Shown here piece after piece: positions 16,056 to 19,217 of a stretch of DNA of 19,217 bases (position 1 is its first letter; the number at the start of each line of letters is the position of its first letter). The DNA lies in assembly GCA_005788145.1 (NCBI GenBank), contig SXYY01000111.1, positions 1 through 19,217 of the forward strand, written 5' to 3'. Source of the stretch: Bacteroidota bacterium. GTDB lineage: Bacteria > Bacteroidota > Bacteroidia > NS11-12g > UBA955. The notes beneath the pieces are model-generated. The model made no database searches, had not been told where the DNA came from, and worked only from the letters and a program-made list of their open reading frames with translations. The translations under genes were made by a program, and so were the position numbers.

Positions 16056-16381
16056 AAAAGCGACAATTGCTTTTTGTCCGACTTCAACTGAAATACTTCA
16101 CCCAATTCACCGTAAAGCGATTCAAGTGATTCAACATCAATGCTGTAAACGCTGGAAGTTTTTACCGATTTCATCTTAATCAAACGACCATCCTTTAATT
16201 TTTGCAAATGCCCAGAAACTGTGCTTTGGCTGTAGGGTAGTTGATCAACAATGTCTTGACAAGAACATTCGCCATGCTGCATCAAATGCTTGAGTATCGC
16301 AATTCTGCCTGGGTGACCCATGGCTTTTAAACCATCTGCCATGGTTGTTATGTTGTTTTCGAAGGTGCCGCGAATTGCCAT
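16052..16381 (-). CDS. ArsR-family winged-helix transcriptional regulator
   Basis: A 109-residue DNA-binding repressor-type protein. The helix-turn-helix is clear: IVDQLPYSQSTVSGHLQKLK (44-63), followed by a beta wing (RLIKMKSVKTSSVYSID, 66-82); MADGLKAMGHPGRIAILKHL (14-33) is the typical opening. A Cys-x-Cys (Cys39, Cys41; GECSCQD) lies near the metal-sensing helix of ArsR/SmtB proteins, but its spacing to the recognition helix is one residue longer than in the classic ELCVCDL motif and no metal transporter is nearby, so metal sensing is uncertain. The gene shares 4 bases with the stop of the DUF1015 gene (tail to tail). A nitroreductase gene lies 63 bases upstream on the same strand. The target is unknown; that neighbour and the gene itself are the first candidates. 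Confidence 0.92.
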   Translation of the reverse strand: MAIRGTFENNITTMADGLKAMGHPGRIAILKHLMQHGECSCQDIVDQLPYSQSTVSGHLQKLKDGRLIKMKSVKTSSVYSIDVESLESLYGELGEVFQLKSDKKQLSLF

Positions 16382-16400
16382 TTTGATCGTTTTATCGTTA

Positions 16401-16416
16401 ATTGCAAATATACAAT
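16401..16416 (-). promoter_or_regulatory. Candidate promoter and operator of the ArsR-type gene
   Basis: On the minus strand TATATTTG (16412-16405) matches the -7 consensus exactly, ending 23 bases before the ATG; no matching -33 element is seen. The box is enclosed by ATTG (minus-strand 5' end) and CAAT, forming ATTG-N8-CAAT, an inverted repeat in the place where an autoregulating repressor would bind. Only four bases per half-site are symmetric, so the operator is speculative. Confidence 0.35.
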
Positions 16417-16444
16417 AGAATAATGTCGTGTTTGGATAACGGAA

Positions 16445-17074
16445 TTAAATTATCCTGTGTATTTGGTGAATGGGCTTTCTCACTTTCTGAACGGTGGCCA
16501 ATGGGTCGTTTTCAGCATCTCGATAACCAACAGTCAATATCACACTTGCATGCAAGTTTTTTGAACGCAAATCCAAAATGTCATCCACGACGTCGCGGTT
16601 GAAACCTTCCATTGGCGTGCTATCGATGCGCATTTGAGCAGCCGCCACCATGGCTTTTCCCAGAGCGATATAGGCTTGATTGCTTGACCATTTGATGATT
16701 TCCTCAGTGTTTTTACTGCTAACAAAGCCCATGATACTCTTGCGAAATCCGGCCAAAGTCGATACATCTTTTTCGCGGGTTGTTGCGATGAAATTTAGGT
16801 AAGAATCGACCATTTCTTCTGTAACCTCTGTCCAAACAGCAAATACAAACACATGGGATGCCTCAGTGAGTTGGGGTTGATTGTATGCAGCGTCGCGTAG
16901 TTTGGCCCTGACTTCTGTAGATCGTATATCGTAAATTTCGAATGGCTGTAGTCCCAACGATGTAGCAGTCAACCGGATGATCTCCAAAATCACGGAAACT
17001 TCTTCCTCTGAAATGGGTTTGTTGATATAGCGTTTTGTGGCATATCGCCACTGTAGGTCTTCTATTAATTGCAT
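16445..17074 (-). CDS. Nitroreductase-family FMN oxidoreductase (NfsB-like)
   Basis: A 209-residue flavoprotein probably using NAD(P)H to reduce nitro compounds, quinones or related electrophiles; the physiological substrate cannot be told from sequence. Seen: LQWRYATKRYINKPIS (7-22), where Arg and Lys bind FMN phosphate; LTATSLGLQPFEI (35-47); SNQAYIALGKAMVAAA (131-146); DSTPMEGFNRDVVDDIL (151-167); and a C-terminal GYRDAENDPLATVQKVRKP (183-201), the usual NfsB-type ending with the basic FMN-contacting residues. Length is normal. It is divergent from the YfhO-like gene and may be co-transcribed with the ArsR-type gene 63 bases downstream, although that gene has its own promoter candidate. 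Confidence 0.92.
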   Translation of the reverse strand: MQLIEDLQWRYATKRYINKPISEEEVSVILEIIRLTATSLGLQPFEIYDIRSTEVRAKLRDAAYNQPQLTEASHVFVFAVWTEVTEEMVDSYLNFIATTREKDVSTLAGFRKSIMGFVSSKNTEEIIKWSSNQAYIALGKAMVAAAQMRIDSTPMEGFNRDVVDDILDLRSKNLHASVILTVGYRDAENDPLATVQKVRKPIHQIHRII

Positions 17075-17134
17075 CTCTTCAAAGATAGTTGTGATTCGAC
17101 TAACACCGCACTGCCAAATTTGTTTGAATCCTTG

Positions 17135-17142
17135 TAAATTTG
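17135..17142 (+). promoter_or_regulatory. Perfect -7 box before the YfhO-like gene
   Basis: TAAATTTG matches TAnnTTTG exactly and ends 27 bases before the ATG at 17170. TTTG copies occur 8 and 12 bases upstream, closer than the usual 17-23, so the -33 element is not convincing. The box covers an in-frame TTG at 17140, which argues that translation starts at the later ATG. Confidence 0.4.
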
Positions 17143-17169
17143 GGACTTCCCACAGGGGTAAATTCAGGC

Positions 17170-19089
17170 ATGTTTACACGATCTCTAGGCCAACGCATCG
17201 CACAAAAAAGTCCGTTCACTCGCTTTGTTGCCTTTTTGATGTTGGAATTGGGTGTGCTCACGATGCTGTTTTATCCTGCAATTATGCAACAAGCGGCTTT
17301 GCAATGGGATGCCACGGAGATATACTTACCATGGAAGAATTTCATCACCGAACAGTGGCGTCATGGTTTTTTGCCTTTGTGGAATCCATACATGAGTGGC
17401 GGATTTCCCCAACACGGTGATCCTGGGATGTGGTATGGATTGAGCTATTTTTTTGCCATTTGGGATGAGTACAATTTGCAATCGTTGTTGTACGAATATT
17501 TGTTTCATTTGCTTTTGGCCGCTACTGGCGTTTATTGGTTGTTGCAGACCTTGCGGTTTTCGTGGTTGCTGTCGGTCTCTTTGGCGGTTGCTTACTCTTT
17601 GAATGGCTTTTTCTTGGGGAATGCCCAACACTTGGGCTGGGTGATTGGTTTCGCCTGGTTGCCTTGGTTGCTGTTGTCATTTTGGGCTGTATTGATAGGT
17701 GCTGAATCAGATTCAAAACCTTGGTTGTCCGCCATGTTGTTGGGCTTGGTGGCTCACTTTCAATTTGTGGGTGGCTATTTGGGCGTTACGGCGATCGCCC
17801 TGTATTGTCTATTGGGGTGCTACGCGATTTGGCTTTGGCGCAAACCGTCGCGTCATCAATGGTTGTCTCTAAGGAAACAGTCATTCGCACTGGTTTTGGC
17901 CGCGCTCTTCTTTGTGGGTTTGTCGCTGCCGGCACTGTTGAGTTTCTGGGATTTGCAAGCGCAAATCACCCGTTCAGTGCCGATGTCGCTTTCCGATACC
18001 CAATATGGGTATTGGCCTTGGCAAGCGATATCCACCATGTGGTGGGCAGAGCCCAGCGCTGATATGGCCGGAAGGTTGGGTGCGGATATCAGTTTGATCA
18101 ACGTTCGGTGGGGCGCTATCATGTTGGTATCAGTGATTGTTGCAATCATATTTGCAGTTTCGAAATCCAGGCTACCCAAAACCCGCAGGGTATTATTCTT
18201 GGTGGTTGTTGGGCTATTTTTTTTGGTGCTTGCTAGCGGACCCCAAACGCCCCTTCATGGTTGGATTATCTATCAATTGCCCCTGTTAAAGCTGTTTCGA
18301 TTTCCATCATTATACCGTGGGTTGGCTTTGTTTATTTTCTTGGTTGCATCAGCGTATGCAATCGAACCTTGGTTTGGCCGAAATCGCTATTGGGGCTTGG
18401 GTTTGTCGGCCTTGATCATGATTGAAGTTGCGTACGGTGCACATCGCGATATTCAAAACACGGTTTTGGTGAATATCCCGGCGCACGAAGTAAATGCAAC
18501 ACTCCGTCTATTATCGTCAAAAGCAAACTCTCCAGGAACAACAATAACCCATAAACTGCCACGGCGGATGGATGTTGATACGGTGCAACATTTGAACCAG
18601 TCTGTGCCGTTCATGAATCAAAACCAAGGGGTGTATTTGAAAATTTGGGCAACCGACGGTTATAACCCTTACCAGCGCGTATCCCAAACAGGGGCTGTTC
18701 GAAAGGTAGCGCTCGATTCACTCGGATTGATTGGGTTAGATGGCGGGGGAGAGTGGGTGAAAGGAGGCGTTCAAGCTTTAGGGAAATACACTGAAAGTGC
18801 CCAGGGAATGGCATTTAGCGGGATCAAGGTTAATCCAGGCGTAAAGTCGCTGGTGTTATTGCAAAATCCTTCAAGGCATTGGCATTTGACATCGGGGGGT
18901 AGGGAATTAACTTGGAGGAATTACCAAGGCCAAGGGATCCAAATGGCAGTGGTGGATGAATTTGGTCTGCGGTATCAACCCGAATATTTGTGCAAGTCAA
19001 TTTTCATTGTGTGGAAATCGATTTGGCTGATGTTGGCAGTAGGATTGATTATCAATGGAATCCAGCATTTGCGCAAGGCGAGACTATAA
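17170..19089 (+). CDS. Polytopic membrane protein, YfhO-like (GT-C-type fold)
   Basis: A 639-residue inner-membrane protein with about ten to twelve hydrophobic segments in the first 430 residues, then a soluble, probably periplasmic region (about 430-605), and a last membrane helix near the C-terminus. Features like YfhO and related GT-C proteins are an early acidic loop DATEIYLPWKNFI (47-59), GFLPLWNPYMSGGFPQHGDP (66-85), the helix segment AYSLNGFFLGNAQHLGW (141-157), and PLLKLFRFPSLYRGLALF (371-388). YfhO-type proteins are linked to sugar transfer from lipid carriers onto envelope polymers, but the reaction and acceptor here are unknown. The start is ATG at 17170, giving a short basic N-terminus before the first helix; an in-frame TTG at 17140 is rejected because it falls in the promoter box. 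No partner gene lies alongside. Confidence 0.82.
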   Translation: MFTRSLGQRIAQKSPFTRFVAFLMLELGVLTMLFYPAIMQQAALQWDATEIYLPWKNFITEQWRHGFLPLWNPYMSGGFPQHGDPGMWYGLSYFFAIWDEYNLQSLLYEYLFHLLLAATGVYWLLQTLRFSWLLSVSLAVAYSLNGFFLGNAQHLGWVIGFAWLPWLLLSFWAVLIGAESDSKPWLSAMLLGLVAHFQFVGGYLGVTAIALYCLLGCYAIWLWRKPSRHQWLSLRKQSFALVLAALFFVGLSLPALLSFWDLQAQITRSVPMSLSDTQYGYWPWQAISTMWWAEPSADMAGRLGADISLINVRWGAIMLVSVIVAIIFAVSKSRLPKTRRVLFLVVVGLFFLVLASGPQTPLHGWIIYQLPLLKLFRFPSLYRGLALFIFLVASAYAIEPWFGRNRYWGLGLSALIMIEVAYGAHRDIQNTVLVNIPAHEVNATLRLLSSKANSPGTTITHKLPRRMDVDTVQHLNQSVPFMNQNQGVYLKIWATDGYNPYQRVSQTGAVRKVALDSLGLIGLDGGGEWVKGGVQALGKYTESAQGMAFSGIKVNPGVKSLVLLQNPSRHWHLTSGGRELTWRNYQGQGIQMAVVDEFGLRYQPEYLCKSIFIVWKSIWLMLAVGLIINGIQHLRKARL

Positions 19090-19106
19090 AAAACACCAAT
19101 TTTTTT
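19088..19106 (+). terminator. Weak A/T hairpin with T-run after the YfhO-like gene
   Basis: Six As (19088-19093, starting within the stop codon) can pair with six of the seven Ts at 19100-19106 across a short loop. The stem has no G-C pairs, so it would be weak, but the T-run on the transcribed strand immediately after the stop codon makes a terminator possible. Confidence 0.25.
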
Positions 19107-19115
19107 CTGCACTTG

Positions 19116-19146
19116 TTTGGTAGATTCAATAAAACATCTAATTTTG
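19116..19146 (+). promoter_or_regulatory. Consensus Bacteroidota promoter for tRNA-Val
   Basis: TTTG (19116-19119), a 19-base spacer and TAATTTTG (19139-19146) match the Bacteroidota consensus at every fixed base. It lies 24 bases before the mature tRNA 5' end, as expected for a stable RNA gene. It is the clearest promoter in the window and supports the phylum assignment. Confidence 0.75.
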
Positions 19147-19170
19147 CAGTCCCGTTCACAAGGACAAGAG

Positions 19171-19217
19171 GGGAGTTTAGCTCAGCTGGTTCAGAGCATC
19201 TGCCTTACAAGCAGAGG
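19171..19217 (+). tRNA. tRNA-Val (anticodon UAC), cut by the window end
   Basis: The 5' two thirds of a tRNA. Acceptor strand GGGAGTT (19171-19177), T8 and A9, D-stem GCTC (19180-19183) pairing with GAGC (19194-19197), D-loop with GG, anticodon stem TCTGC (19199-19203) pairing with GCAGA (19211-19215), and loop CTTACAA (19204-19210). Anticodon TAC at 19206-19208 reads valine codons GUA and others by wobble. The variable loop, T arm and 3' acceptor strand are beyond the window, so the acceptor stem cannot be checked. Confidence 0.93.

Noticed and set aside
16052..17074. An arsenic or heavy-metal resistance operon
   Set aside because: The ArsR-type regulator has no arsenate reductase, efflux pump or P-type ATPase beside it; the neighbour is a nitroreductase.
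17080..17087. Promoter box for the nitroreductase gene (TATCTTTG, minus strand)
   Set aside because: Exact match, but only 5 bases before the ATG and without a -33 element; kept as an observation on possible leaderless transcripts, not annotated as a promoter.
17140..17169. TTG start 10 codons upstream for the YfhO-like protein
   Set aside because: The TTG sits in a perfect promoter -7 box, and the ATG at 17170 gives a normal start.

Overview
The window looks like a piece of a Bacteroidota chromosome. Four things point there: a secreted protein with a type A Por/type IX secretion (T9SS) C-terminal sorting domain; promoters of the Bacteroidota form TTTG-N19/20-TAnnTTTG (clearest before the tRNA at the right end); very few Shine-Dalgarno sequences; and closest recognisable gene types such as a K+-dependent membrane pyrophosphatase and a DUF1015 gene beside serC-serA. 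I cannot place it below phylum. There are no insertion sequences, phage genes, CRISPR arrays or rRNA genes, and no gene with base composition clearly unlike its neighbours. This is ordinary core chromosome rather than an accessory island.

Left part (1-4799): tandem hairpins lie downstream of hppA, a minus-strand ion-pumping pyrophosphatase with a strikingly cysteine-rich C-terminal tail. Upstream of it, also on the minus strand, is a secreted T9SS cargo protein with a gingipain-C25-like core whose catalytic residues appear degenerate. A 100-bp divergent intergenic region follows.

Middle part (4800-12159): a plus-strand run starts with an exported OmpA-like protein (OmpA domain at the N-terminal end, unknown cysteine-containing domain after it) and continues with nuoI, J, K, L, M and N, tightly packed with 4-bp overlaps at J/K and M/N. 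These encode the peripheral two-cluster Fe-S subunit and most of the membrane arm of respiratory complex I. nuoA-H are not next to them, so the complex I genes are split or lie elsewhere. With hppA about 3.5 kb away, the region holds two ion-pumping systems that energise the inner membrane, though nothing shows they are co-regulated.

Right part (12160-19217): a small convergent minus-strand exported protein; then serC-serA-DUF1015, a compact serine-biosynthesis unit (4-bp overlap, then 7 bp) in which the DUF1015 protein is the uncharacterised partner. Its stop codon overlaps that of an ArsR-type regulator on the minus strand, which is preceded by a nitroreductase-family flavoprotein. Divergent from that is a large polytopic YfhO-like membrane protein. 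The window ends inside a tRNA-Val(UAC) gene with a near-ideal promoter.

The best leads for something undescribed are the cysteine-rich extracytoplasmic tail on the pyrophosphatase, the DUF1015 protein as a possible phosphoserine-handling enzyme, the degenerate C25-like secreted protein, and the OmpA-first protein leading into the nuo genes. I found no evidence of a wholly new multi-gene system.
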